From: Prolixibacteraceae bacterium | Lineage (GTDB): Bacteria; Bacteroidota; Bacteroidia; Bacteroidales; Prolixibacteraceae | NCBI GenBank assembly: GCA_018399395.1 | Contig: JAGYOI010000074.1 | Location: forward strand, 1-6,657 | Direction: 5' to 3' | Length of the DNA: 6,657 bases | Shown here: piece after piece, positions 1-6,613 of the stretch | Layout of the letters: each line of letters begins with the position of its first letter | How positions within the stretch are numbered: the stretch's first letter is position 1 | Position numbers and translations under genes: made by a program | The notes under the pieces: generated by a model | Database searches by the model: none | Told to the model about the DNA's origin: nothing | Seen by the model: the letters and a program-made list of their open reading frames with translations, nothing else

Positions 1-2025
1 TATTCCTTTTTCAACGTCATCGCAGTCGGGCGACGAGACATAATGCACCATGGCAATTTTTGGTTTAAAATTGAATGATTGCTGTTCTTCAATGGTTGGT
101 TGGGCCTGCTGTTTGTATTTTTCGGGAACTGTAATATTGAAATAATCCGCGGCTTCGGAATTCACTTTGACAATTGATTTAGAAACAAACTGATACGGAA
201 TATTTTTCGGAGATGTATCGGTAAGCACTTTTCCGGCCAGTGTTGCTGCATCAACGCCGGCATAGTAGTAGTCGCTGGCGATGGCTGCTATTGCCCCGGC
301 ATCAACCTGTTCGCTGATAAAGGCGAAATACGGGATGTTGTTGTCGTAGGCAACCTTTATAATCGACGAGCCACTGCTTGCTGTAAGGTTGTCGGATATT
401 TGGGTGAAAGCATCGATGCCACGGTTGGCAATCGACAAAGCCGCATCGGCTACTTCGGTTGTCGAGTTGGCTGGTACTGCTATAAGTGTTAACCCCTGGT
501 CGTTTGCCGCTTTTTCAAGTCGTTCTTTATAAGCAACCGAATTGATTTCGCCGGGTGTGTAAATGGTTCCAATGGTTGTTGCATTGGGCATCGATTCTTT
601 TACCAGTGTTACCATACCATCGAAATTGCTCATGGTTGATACCCCGGTGAGGTTCGGATGGTGGTCGGTAAACGATTTTCCAAGGCCTGCCCGGACAGGG
701 TCGCCAACGTTGGTGAAAACTACTGGTGAATTGGTCACTTTTTTTGAAATGGCCTGGATGGTTGGTGTTGAGGTGACAAAAACCAAGTCCCAGGTTTCGG
801 CTGCAATGGCATCGGTTATGCTGTTAAGGGTTGAAATATCGCCCTGGGCGTTGTAAACCTTTAGCGAGTAGTCGGTGCCTTCTTCGAGCCCCATGTTTTT
901 TAGTTCATCGCGTATGCCGTGTTCGCAGTTTTCAGAGTTTGGGCTATCGACATAATGAGCCATACAAAATTTGAAGTTGTTCCCTCGCAGGGCACTGTTG
1001 TTATTTGCATATTTTGTGGGAATGTCAATGTTATGAAATTCTGCCACCTCAGGGTTGATGCTTACAATTTTTTCCACATAATTTTCAATGGGAATATTGG
1101 CGGGGCTTTCGCCATTTAACACTTTTGCCACAAAAGAGGCAGTATGGTAGCCGGTTTGGTACCAACTTACGCCAACTGCAGCCAGTGCTCCGTCTTTTAC
1201 AAACTCACTGTCGTTAATTACTAACGGGACACGGTTTTCGCGGCATACCTTTGCAATGCCATGGAAAGCCTGAATGGCTGTATTGTCGCCGGTAATCCAT
1301 ACTGCATCGACATCACGCATGCACAACGCGTTAATGGCCTGATAAACTTCTGATGTGTTGATTGCCGTGTTTTCAATGAGTTCAATATCTTGATTTTCGA
1401 GATATTCGCGGGCTTTTTCAATAACTTTAACCGAGTTTATTTCTGACGAATTATACAGCGTGCCGATTTTACTGGTTTCAGGGATGATATCCTTAATGAA
1501 ATCGATGGTGGCTTCAACTGGCGGGAATGAACCCACGCCGGTGATGTTGGGGCGGTGGTTGGTATACGTTTTGCCGGCACCGGCTTCGAGTGGGGTAAAC
1601 GACATGGTAAAAACCATGGGTGTTTTTTTTACGGCCGAAACTGCAGCGGTAATGCCCGGGGTTGAAGAAACCAATATAAGGTCGAGGTTCAGGTTGTCCA
1701 TGTTTTGATGAATGGGTTGCAAGTTGGCCATTTCGCCATTGGCATGTTGCGAAACAATGGTTAGATTGCTGTCTTTGACATAACCCATTTCTTTGAGGCC
1801 TTTCATCAACCCATCCAATACAAGTTCAAAAGAAACATCCGGGCCAAAGTACGTGATGCCCATTTTGTACTGGCGTCCGTCAATGGCTTGCAGTTCTCCG
1901 GAATGGCTTTCTTCGGGATTGTCCTCGTTCTTTTTTTTACGGTTGTCGAGGTCGGATACAAGAAGAATCCCGGCAATGATAAATATAGCAAGTATGCCGT
2001 TGATTATTTTTTTGAGTTGCCCCAT
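1..2025 (-). CDS. Membrane-anchored protein with tandem ABC_sub_bind periplasmic binding domains (3' end beyond window)
   Basis: The frame is open for 675 codons from the ATG at 2025 to the window edge, so the start is complete and the C-terminus is missing. Residues 1-7 carry lysines and 8-24 form one hydrophobic segment. No lipobox cysteine follows, so this is probably a signal anchor rather than a lipoprotein signal. Two homologous periplasmic-binding domains follow, at about 53-340 and 351-637. Both show the pattern S-T-P near the end of a strand, P-(M/V)-V-F-T, H-x-P-N-(I/L)-T-G-V, I-G-T-(L/I)-Y and E-I-N-S-V, typical of the ABC_sub_bind family (PF04392). From residue 654 a third copy begins: MVHYVSSP matches MAHYVDSP of copy 2. 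Single-domain family members are about 320 residues. Ligand is not predictable; homologues bind small molecules for uptake or sensing. It starts 48 bases after cstA, probably in the same transcript. No ABC permease or ATPase is visible. The unseen C-terminus could carry a signalling domain, which is inference only. Confidence 0.88.
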   Translation of the reverse strand, partial: MGQLKKIINGILAIFIIAGILLVSDLDNRKKKNEDNPEESHSGELQAIDGRQYKMGITYFGPDVSFELVLDGLMKGLKEMGYVKDSNLTIVSQHANGEMANLQPIHQNMDNLNLDLILVSSTPGITAAVSAVKKTPMVFTMSFTPLEAGAGKTYTNHRPNITGVGSFPPVEATIDFIKDIIPETSKIGTLYNSSEINSVKVIEKAREYLENQDIELIENTAINTSEVYQAINALCMRDVDAVWITGDNTAIQAFHGIAKVCRENRVPLVINDSEFVKDGALAAVGVSWYQTGYHTASFVAKVLNGESPANIPIENYVEKIVSINPEVAEFHNIDIPTKYANNNSALRGNNFKFCMAHYVDSPNSENCEHGIRDELKNMGLEEGTDYSLKVYNAQGDISTLNSITDAIAAETWDLVFVTSTPTIQAISKKVTNSPVVFTNVGDPVRAGLGKSFTDHHPNLTGVSTMSNFDGMVTLVKESMPNATTIGTIYTPGEINSVAYKERLEKAANDQGLTLIAVPANSTTEVADAALSIANRGIDAFTQISDNLTASSGSSIIKVAYDNNIPYFAFISEQVDAGAIAAIASDYYYAGVDAATLAGKVLTDTSPKNIPYQFVSKSIVKVNSEAADYFNITVPEKYKQQAQPTIEEQQSFNFKPKIAMVHYVSSPDCDDVEKGI

Positions 2026-2038
2026 ATTGTTTGGTTTA
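2023..2038 (-). promoter_or_regulatory. Translation-initiation leader of the binding-protein gene, matching that of cstA
   Basis: The minus strand reads TAAACCAAACAATATG, identical to the cstA leader apart from the absence of two bases (TA). No Shine-Dalgarno is present. A TATGTTTT string slightly upstream is one base from the Bacteroidota -7 element TAnnTTTG, but no clear -33 TTG accompanies it, so an internal promoter is not claimed. Confidence 0.3.
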
Positions 2039-2073
2039 AAAACATAAGTTAAGCGTAAAAACTGATTAAATTA

Positions 2074-3780
2074 TTACTTTTTAATAATCTTCATAATTAC
2101 AGCAAACAAAACATATATTGACAGAATCAGGATAACCAGGTTCGTGATAATGAGAAGGTAATTCTGTTGCGCCCAAAAATTTAGGTGATTTTCTATGCTT
2201 CCCCAAATGGTTATGATGTTCATAAAAAGTGCAGGCAGCCCTGCAAGCAACCAGTATTTGTTTTTTCGTTCAATTAAATAAGTTGTAATAATACTTAAAG
2301 CTAAAGCGGCCAAAATTTGGTTAACAACACCAAAAAGCGGCCATAATGTAAGTGCCCCTTTGCCATTGGCCCCGGTTGAATAGGCCAGGAGCCCTGCGAA
2401 AATTACGACAAAAGCTGAGAGGACATATCGGTTGTTAATTTTCGATGATGTATTTTTGGGTATAATTTCACTTACAAAAAAGCGTTGCAAGCGTACCGAT
2501 GTATCAAGGCTTGTTCCTGCAAAAGAAGCAACAAATACACCCATGATAACCAGTGCAATATTTCGCGGGATTCCTGTTGATGCAATCATATTTGATGAAC
2601 CGATAACAAAAGCCTGTACTTTTGAAGCCAATCCTTGCGCGGCCTGCCACGATTCGTAGTGATGATGCCAGGCTGAATAACCGGTTAGTAATTCATTGTT
2701 GTTTGTTGTATATGCCAGTCCGATACCGGCAATCGAGGCAATAATCACAAAAAGTGACAATGCACTTTCGGTAAGCATTCCTCCATAACCTATTGGTAAA
2801 GCATGCTTTTCATTTGAAATTTGTTTTGAAGATGTTCCGGACGAAACCAGTGAGTGAAATCCAGAAACAGCACCACAAGCTACAATAATAAATAAAAACG
2901 GGAACATTAACGGTGCCCCTTCGGGGTGATTTACGATTGCAGGGGCTACAATATCAAATTCAGGTATGCGTATAGTTGTAAAAATAACACCTGAAAAAAG
3001 CAATGCCATAGCAATAAGAAGCTGGTGGGAGTTGATGAAATCGCGGGGTTGTAATAAGGTTTTTACCGGCAAAACGGATGCAACAAATGCATAAAATAAA
3101 AGAATAAATGTCCAGCTTCCTGTTGGTTCTATGCCAAATAAAACGGGCATTTCAATAGGTATGTAAGTTCCGATGACAACGGCAATGTACATGAGTGCAA
3201 CACCAATAATGCTCCATTTCAGCATGTTCTTTTTTTGCGTGTTAACCTTGTACCCCACCCAAATGGCTATAGGGATTTCAAGCCATATAGGGATGACAGC
3301 ACCCGGAAACATGTCGAAAATTATAGCTATTATCATTCCCAGTATGGAAATAAATATCCATAACAACAGAAAGCCGATAAAGAATACCGCGTATCTGGTT
3401 TGTTTATTGATATACTTCCCCGAAAAATCGGCTATGGATTTGCCCTGATTTCGTAGCGATATTACAAGTGCCCCCAAATCGTGCAGTCCGCCAATTAATA
3501 TACTTCCGAAGAAAACCCACAACACGGCTGGCAACCATCCCCATATTACAGCAATTGCCGGGCCAACGATGGGCCCCGTTCCGGCAATTGATGCAAAATG
3601 ATGTCCAAACAGAATCCCTTTTTTTGTTGGCGTATAATCAATGCCATCGTTTAATGTTTCGGATGGAACGTCGCGATTGTCTTTTAGTTGAAAGATTTTT
3701 CTTGAAATAAATCTTCCGTACAACCTGTACATCAGCAAATAGCCTGCTAATGTCAAAAGCATGAGAATTAGCGGTTTCAT
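2074..3780 (-). CDS. cstA: CstA-family carbon starvation protein / putative pyruvate or peptide transporter
   Basis: This 568-residue polytopic inner-membrane protein belongs to the CstA family (PF02554). Hallmarks are D-G-x-D-Y-x-P-T at 45-52, the signature G-H-H-F-A-S-I-A-G-T-G-P-I-V-G-P-A at 59-75, W-G-W-L-P-A at 80-85, H-D-L-G at 100-103, a S-G-F-H-S-L-V-S-S-G-T segment at 306-316, T-S-L-D-T-S-V-R-L-Q-R-F at 423-434 and W-P-L-F-G-V-V-N-Q-(I)-L-A-A at 480-492. Many hydrophobic segments cover the length. E. coli CstA and BtsT are about 700 residues, so this is a shorter form that still retains both the N-terminal signature and the C-terminal W-P-L-F-G-x-x-N-Q region. Characterised relatives import pyruvate, and peptide uptake has been linked to CstA; the substrate here cannot be read from sequence. 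The ATG at 3780 precedes a good first membrane helix. The gene lies 39 bases after the STAS gene with no terminator between, which suggests co-expression with the partner switch. Confidence 0.95.
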   Translation of the reverse strand: MKPLILMLLTLAGYLLMYRLYGRFISRKIFQLKDNRDVPSETLNDGIDYTPTKKGILFGHHFASIAGTGPIVGPAIAVIWGWLPAVLWVFFGSILIGGLHDLGALVISLRNQGKSIADFSGKYINKQTRYAVFFIGFLLLWIFISILGMIIAIIFDMFPGAVIPIWLEIPIAIWVGYKVNTQKKNMLKWSIIGVALMYIAVVIGTYIPIEMPVLFGIEPTGSWTFILLFYAFVASVLPVKTLLQPRDFINSHQLLIAMALLFSGVIFTTIRIPEFDIVAPAIVNHPEGAPLMFPFLFIIVACGAVSGFHSLVSSGTSSKQISNEKHALPIGYGGMLTESALSLFVIIASIAGIGLAYTTNNNELLTGYSAWHHHYESWQAAQGLASKVQAFVIGSSNMIASTGIPRNIALVIMGVFVASFAGTSLDTSVRLQRFFVSEIIPKNTSSKINNRYVLSAFVVIFAGLLAYSTGANGKGALTLWPLFGVVNQILAALALSIITTYLIERKNKYWLLAGLPALFMNIITIWGSIENHLNFWAQQNYLLIITNLVILILSIYVLFAVIMKIIKK

Positions 3781-3795
3781 ATTGTATTTGGTTTA
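3778..3795 (-). promoter_or_regulatory. Translation-initiation leader of cstA, A-rich with no Shine-Dalgarno
   Basis: On the minus strand the bases before and including the start read TAAACCAAATACAATATG. There is no purine-rich Shine-Dalgarno sequence. The same leader, two bases shorter, precedes the binding-protein gene at 2023-2038. A-rich leaders without Shine-Dalgarno are usual in Bacteroidota. The match supports the chosen start, but a regulatory role is not shown. Confidence 0.3.
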
Positions 3796-3819
3796 GAAAG
3801 GTATAGCGTTGGCTGTTCT

Positions 3820-4146
3820 TTATACCAATGCTTCCTCTTCGTTATCAAATATTTTGAAAATGCTTGAAAAGCCTGATATGTCGAATATTTCCTTTATGGC
3901 CGGTTGCATATTACATAAATGCAGCTTGCCTTTTGAGCCCATGAGTTTTTTCTGGGTAATTAAGAATACACGTAGGCCTGAGCTGCTTATGTAATTCAGG
4001 TTTTCGCAATTGAGCACAATGTTGTTTTCTCCCTTCCCGATGATGTCCATTATTTGTGTTTCAAACTCGTTGTAGTTTGTTGTGTCAATTCTTCCGCTGA
4101 TTGCTGCTACGGTAAAGTCGCCTTTTTTACTTGTTGTTAACTCCAT
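3820..4146 (-). CDS. STAS-domain anti-sigma-factor antagonist (RsbV/SpoIIAA-like)
   Basis: This 108-residue protein is a single STAS domain of normal family length. Visible features are the first strand F-T-V-A-A-I-S-G-R-I-D at 11-21, the strand N-I-V-L-N-C at 42-47, and the phosphorylation loop Y-I-S-S-S-G-L-R-V at 52-60. Ser55 or Ser56 is the expected phospho-acceptor, equivalent to the serine of the DSSG motif in SpoIIAA/RsbV; the motif aspartate is replaced by Ser54, as in many non-Firmicute STAS antagonists. In the known mechanism the kinase phosphorylates this serine, a PP2C phosphatase removes the phosphate, and the unphosphorylated form binds the kinase. Both partners are encoded directly upstream: the kinase stop is 4 bases before this start, and the phosphatase gene precedes that. 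It acts in the cytoplasm. The downstream gene is cstA. The final target (sigma factor or other) is not visible. Confidence 0.93.
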   Translation of the reverse strand: MELTTSKKGDFTVAAISGRIDTTNYNEFETQIMDIIGKGENNIVLNCENLNYISSSGLRVFLITQKKLMGSKGKLHLCNMQPAIKEIFDISGFSSIFKIFDNEEEALV

Positions 4147-4150
4147 AGTA

Positions 4151-4558
4151 TTATAACAATTTTATTAGTGTTAATATATTTTTTTCGTTTTCCCGTTTAT
4201 ACTGAACGGTGTCCATTATTTTTCCAATCAAAAAGATACCAAGTCCGCCTATCTGCCGGTCTTCAGCCGATAGCGAAACATCGGGTGTTTCTTTTTTTGT
4301 CGGGTCAAAAGGTTTGCCGTCGTCGGTTATTGTAATTACAACCTTATTGTCGTTTTTTTCTGCCGCAATGTTGATTTCATGTTCTCTTTCATCGTCGTAG
4401 GCGTAAAAAACGATATTACTGATGGCCTCTTCAAGTACCAGGTTTAAATTGGTTACCAGCGGCATATCAAGTTCCCATTCTTCGCCCATTTTTTCAAGCT
4501 CTTCGGCCAATAAAGGCAGTTGCTGAATGTTGTTTTTTATGTTGAAATGCTTTTGCAT
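4151..4558 (-). CDS. RsbW-like anti-sigma-factor serine kinase (GHKL ATPase)
   Basis: This 135-residue protein is a stand-alone HATPase_c/GHKL domain, the usual size for RsbW/SpoIIAB-type kinases. The N box is L-V-L-E-E-A-I-S-N-I-V at 40-50, with the Mg-ATP ligand Asn48 and catalytic-type Glu44. The G1 box is D-D-G-K-P-F-D-P at 79-86, where the F-D-P ending is typical of the RsbW branch. The G2 box is G-G-L-G-I-F-L-I at 104-111. There is no dimerisation/His phospho-acceptor region, which argues against a two-component histidine kinase. The expected role is to phosphorylate the STAS protein encoded 4 bases downstream and to bind and inhibit a target when that protein is phosphorylated. The start lies 3 bases after the phosphatase stop, so translation is probably coupled. 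Whether the target is a sigma factor is unknown, since none is encoded in the window. Confidence 0.93.
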   Translation of the reverse strand: MQKHFNIKNNIQQLPLLAEELEKMGEEWELDMPLVTNLNLVLEEAISNIVFYAYDDEREHEINIAAEKNDNKVVITITDDGKPFDPTKKETPDVSLSAEDRQIGGLGIFLIGKIMDTVQYKRENEKNILTLIKLL

Positions 4559-4561
4559 TGT

Positions 4562-6502
4562 TTATTTTTTAAGTCCCTTATAGATAATACTCATCATGGT
4601 AAGGTCGTCCGATTGTTGGCAATCGTTTACATGAACAACCACATCGCGTGCCACTTTCATAACAATCTCGGTAGGTTCGAGACTTTTAATTTCGGTGATG
4701 CAATTGAGTAGCCGTTCGTCGGAATAAAGTTCTTCGTCCCAGTTTTCGGCTTCGGTTATTCCGTCGGTGTAAAGGAATAAGCGGTCGTTTTTGGATAGCG
4801 TACGTGTTTTTTCGGTAAAATCGAAACCTTCAAACAACCCGATTGGTATATCTTGTGTAATTTCGAAATATTCTGTTTTGTTGTCGCCGTGAATTATTAC
4901 CGGTGGGTTGTGCCCCGCGTTGGTATAATTCATTTCACCGGTTTTGAGGTTGATAATTCCGATAAAGAAGGTTACAAACATGCTCGAATCATTACCCACT
5001 GCCAGTGAGTTATTTAAGTTATTCACAATTGCTTTGGTTGAACGCTGGTTGGGAGCCGTTGAACGCAACAAGGTACGTGTAACGGCCATGAATAACGATG
5101 CCGGTACGCCTTTTCCTGATACGTCGCCAATGGCATAGCAAAGGTGTGTGTCGTCGATCATGAAAAAATCGTAAAGGTCGCCGCCAACTTCTTTAGCCGG
5201 TTCAAGCATGGCATAAAGGTCAATCTCGGGAATGTCGGGGAATGGCGGGAATATTTTGGGGATCATGCCCATTTGTATCTCACGGGCAATACGCAGTTCG
5301 CTTTCAATTTTTTCTTTAGCGCTGGTGGTTTCTTTTAAGTTTTTGATGTATTTTTTCAAGTCGGTTTGCATGTGCTCAAAAGCATCGTGCAGATCCTTCA
5401 TCTCGTCTTCTGTCTGTATGTCGGGCAGTACAGTATTGAAGTTGCCCTCGGCAATTTCGTGTGTTGAATTTGCAAAGCATTTTAAAGGGGCAATTTGATT
5501 CTCGACCACTTTTTTCACAACAAATACCATTAAAGCCATGCCAATTACAATAATGATAAAGAGTACCAATGAGATTTGCCGTAGCGGGGCATACATCTCG
5601 TTACGCGAAAAAACAACAGCAAGTGTCCAATTGCTTGTTTTCAGAGGTTTATACGACACAATTAGATCACGACCGTCAACAACAACATCTTCAAAGCCGG
5701 TTTTGCCCGCTTGCATATTGCGGCCTATTTCCCGTAGCCCCGGACTGTTCATCTCAGCTGCAAAGCTGAAAATGGTCTGGTTCATGATGATGTCGGTATT
5801 GGGGTGGGTGACGAAGGTTCCGTTACGTGATATTACCGATGCATAGCCGGTTTCAAGTATTTTAACCGATGAAACAATATCGGTGAACCATTCAAGCGAT
5901 AAGTCGATGGTAAGTATTCCTGCAAATTTTTTTTCGCCATCGGATTTCGTGTAGAAAGGCATGGAGTAGGTTGTCATTAAAGCGTTGCCGCCCCCTGTGT
6001 CGTAGTATGGCTCGCTCCAATATGGTTTTTCGAGGGTTGCCGGTATCTGGTACCAATCCATTACAAAATAGTCGTACGATTCACTTCCCAACTGGGTTGA
6101 AACCAACGAATCGTTGCTACGGTAGGTGAAGGGAGAAAAGTAATGTCCTTTTTCAGAAAAGAAATCAGGTTTGAAAGCAATGGCGCAACCAATGATTTCA
6201 GGGTTCATCTCGAGTATGCGGCGTGTATAGCGTTGCATCGAATCGGCATGTGCAATGTTTTTTTCAATGAGCCAACGGTAATTATTCAGAATTTTTTCGG
6301 ATGAGATGAGTACCTGTTCTGTTTTTAAAACGGTGTTTTGAGTGAGTTCCCGGGCATTTTCAAGGGTTTTCTCCTCAATTGATTTTTTCGAGAAAAAATA
6401 AAATACCGAAAGCGAAATGAGAAAGAGCAGCACACAAAATGCGGCTACATAAAATACGATCCGTGATGCTAATGATTTTTTTGATACTGGTGAAATATTC
6501 AT
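4562..6502 (-). CDS. Receptor phosphatase: dCache sensor, HAMP, PP2C/SpoIIE domain (RsbU-like)
   Basis: This 646-residue protein begins with a basic N-terminus and TM1 at about 13-37. An extracytoplasmic dCache-type sensor follows at about 38-305, with D-W-Y-Q-I-P at 149-154, Y-W-S-E-P-Y-Y-D at 161-168 and a strand ending I-D-L-S-L at 199-203. TM2 is about 310-329, HAMP about 330-385 (Pro339, Glu365-Glu367), then a charged linker, probably coiled coil, to about 410. The PP2C/SpoIIE domain spans about 410-640, with metal-binding motifs G-G-D-L-Y-D at 440-445, G-D-V-S-G-K-G-V-P-A at 459-468, Y-T-D-G at 578-581 and S-D-D-L-T at 631-635, so all expected aspartates are present. The expected reaction is dephosphorylation of the phosphoserine on the STAS partner, gated by a ligand outside the inner membrane. 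The kinase and STAS genes follow within 3 and 4 bases, giving a full switch. The domain order is common in SpoIIE-family phosphatases of Bacteroidota and Desulfobacterota. The ligand is unknown. Confidence 0.95.
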   Translation of the reverse strand: MNISPVSKKSLASRIVFYVAAFCVLLFLISLSVFYFFSKKSIEEKTLENARELTQNTVLKTEQVLISSEKILNNYRWLIEKNIAHADSMQRYTRRILEMNPEIIGCAIAFKPDFFSEKGHYFSPFTYRSNDSLVSTQLGSESYDYFVMDWYQIPATLEKPYWSEPYYDTGGGNALMTTYSMPFYTKSDGEKKFAGILTIDLSLEWFTDIVSSVKILETGYASVISRNGTFVTHPNTDIIMNQTIFSFAAEMNSPGLREIGRNMQAGKTGFEDVVVDGRDLIVSYKPLKTSNWTLAVVFSRNEMYAPLRQISLVLFIIIVIGMALMVFVVKKVVENQIAPLKCFANSTHEIAEGNFNTVLPDIQTEDEMKDLHDAFEHMQTDLKKYIKNLKETTSAKEKIESELRIAREIQMGMIPKIFPPFPDIPEIDLYAMLEPAKEVGGDLYDFFMIDDTHLCYAIGDVSGKGVPASLFMAVTRTLLRSTAPNQRSTKAIVNNLNNSLAVGNDSSMFVTFFIGIINLKTGEMNYTNAGHNPPVIIHGDNKTEYFEITQDIPIGLFEGFDFTEKTRTLSKNDRLFLYTDGITEAENWDEELYSDERLLNCITEIKSLEPTEIVMKVARDVVVHVNDCQQSDDLTMMSIIYKGLKK

Positions 6503-6539
6503 AGTTCTTAGGTTGTTTCAAAACAGGTTTGTAATACGA

Positions 6540-6560
6540 ATTAAAAACGTGTTTTTTAAT
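6540..6560. repeat. AT-rich inverted repeat upstream of the phosphatase gene
   Basis: Plus-strand ATTAAAAA and TTTTTAAT form perfect 8-base arms around the 5-base spacer CGTGT. The centre is about 48 bases upstream of the phosphatase start and beyond the stop of the preceding gene. It could be a protein-binding site at the operon promoter or a weak transcript end for the upstream gene. All arm pairs are A-T, so a stable RNA hairpin is doubtful and chance is a real possibility in this AT-rich gap. No convincing TAnnTTTG/TTG Bacteroidota promoter pair is seen around it. Confidence 0.3.
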
Positions 6561-6613
6561 GCCATGGTTTATTTTTCTATATGGATTCTGGTAAAGTTAT
6601 GAAAAAAAATATC

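Noticed and set aside
563..856. Plus-strand ORF of 97 codons
   Set aside because: It lies entirely antisense to the binding-protein gene, whose frame has clear family motifs; the plus-strand translation has no recognisable domain.
1221..1421. Minus-strand ORF of 66 codons inside the binding-protein gene
   Set aside because: It is in a different frame from the continuous 675-codon frame with domain matches, so it is a shadow.
3781..3819. Possible terminator or promoter between the STAS gene and cstA
   Set aside because: No GC-rich hairpin with a T-run and no TAnnTTTG/TTG pair could be found in the 39 bases; read-through is the simpler reading.
5538..5846. Plus-strand ORF of 102 codons
   Set aside because: It is antisense to the TM2/sensor region of the phosphatase gene and shows no coherent protein features.
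6378..6566. Alternative minus-strand ORF starting at the ATG in the gap upstream of the phosphatase gene
   Set aside because: It overlaps the phosphatase start in another frame and translates to a basic, low-complexity peptide with no family resemblance.
6597..6613. T-run after the stop of the partial upstream gene as a rho-independent terminator
   Set aside because: Eight or so T residues follow the stop on the minus strand, but no stem precedes them.
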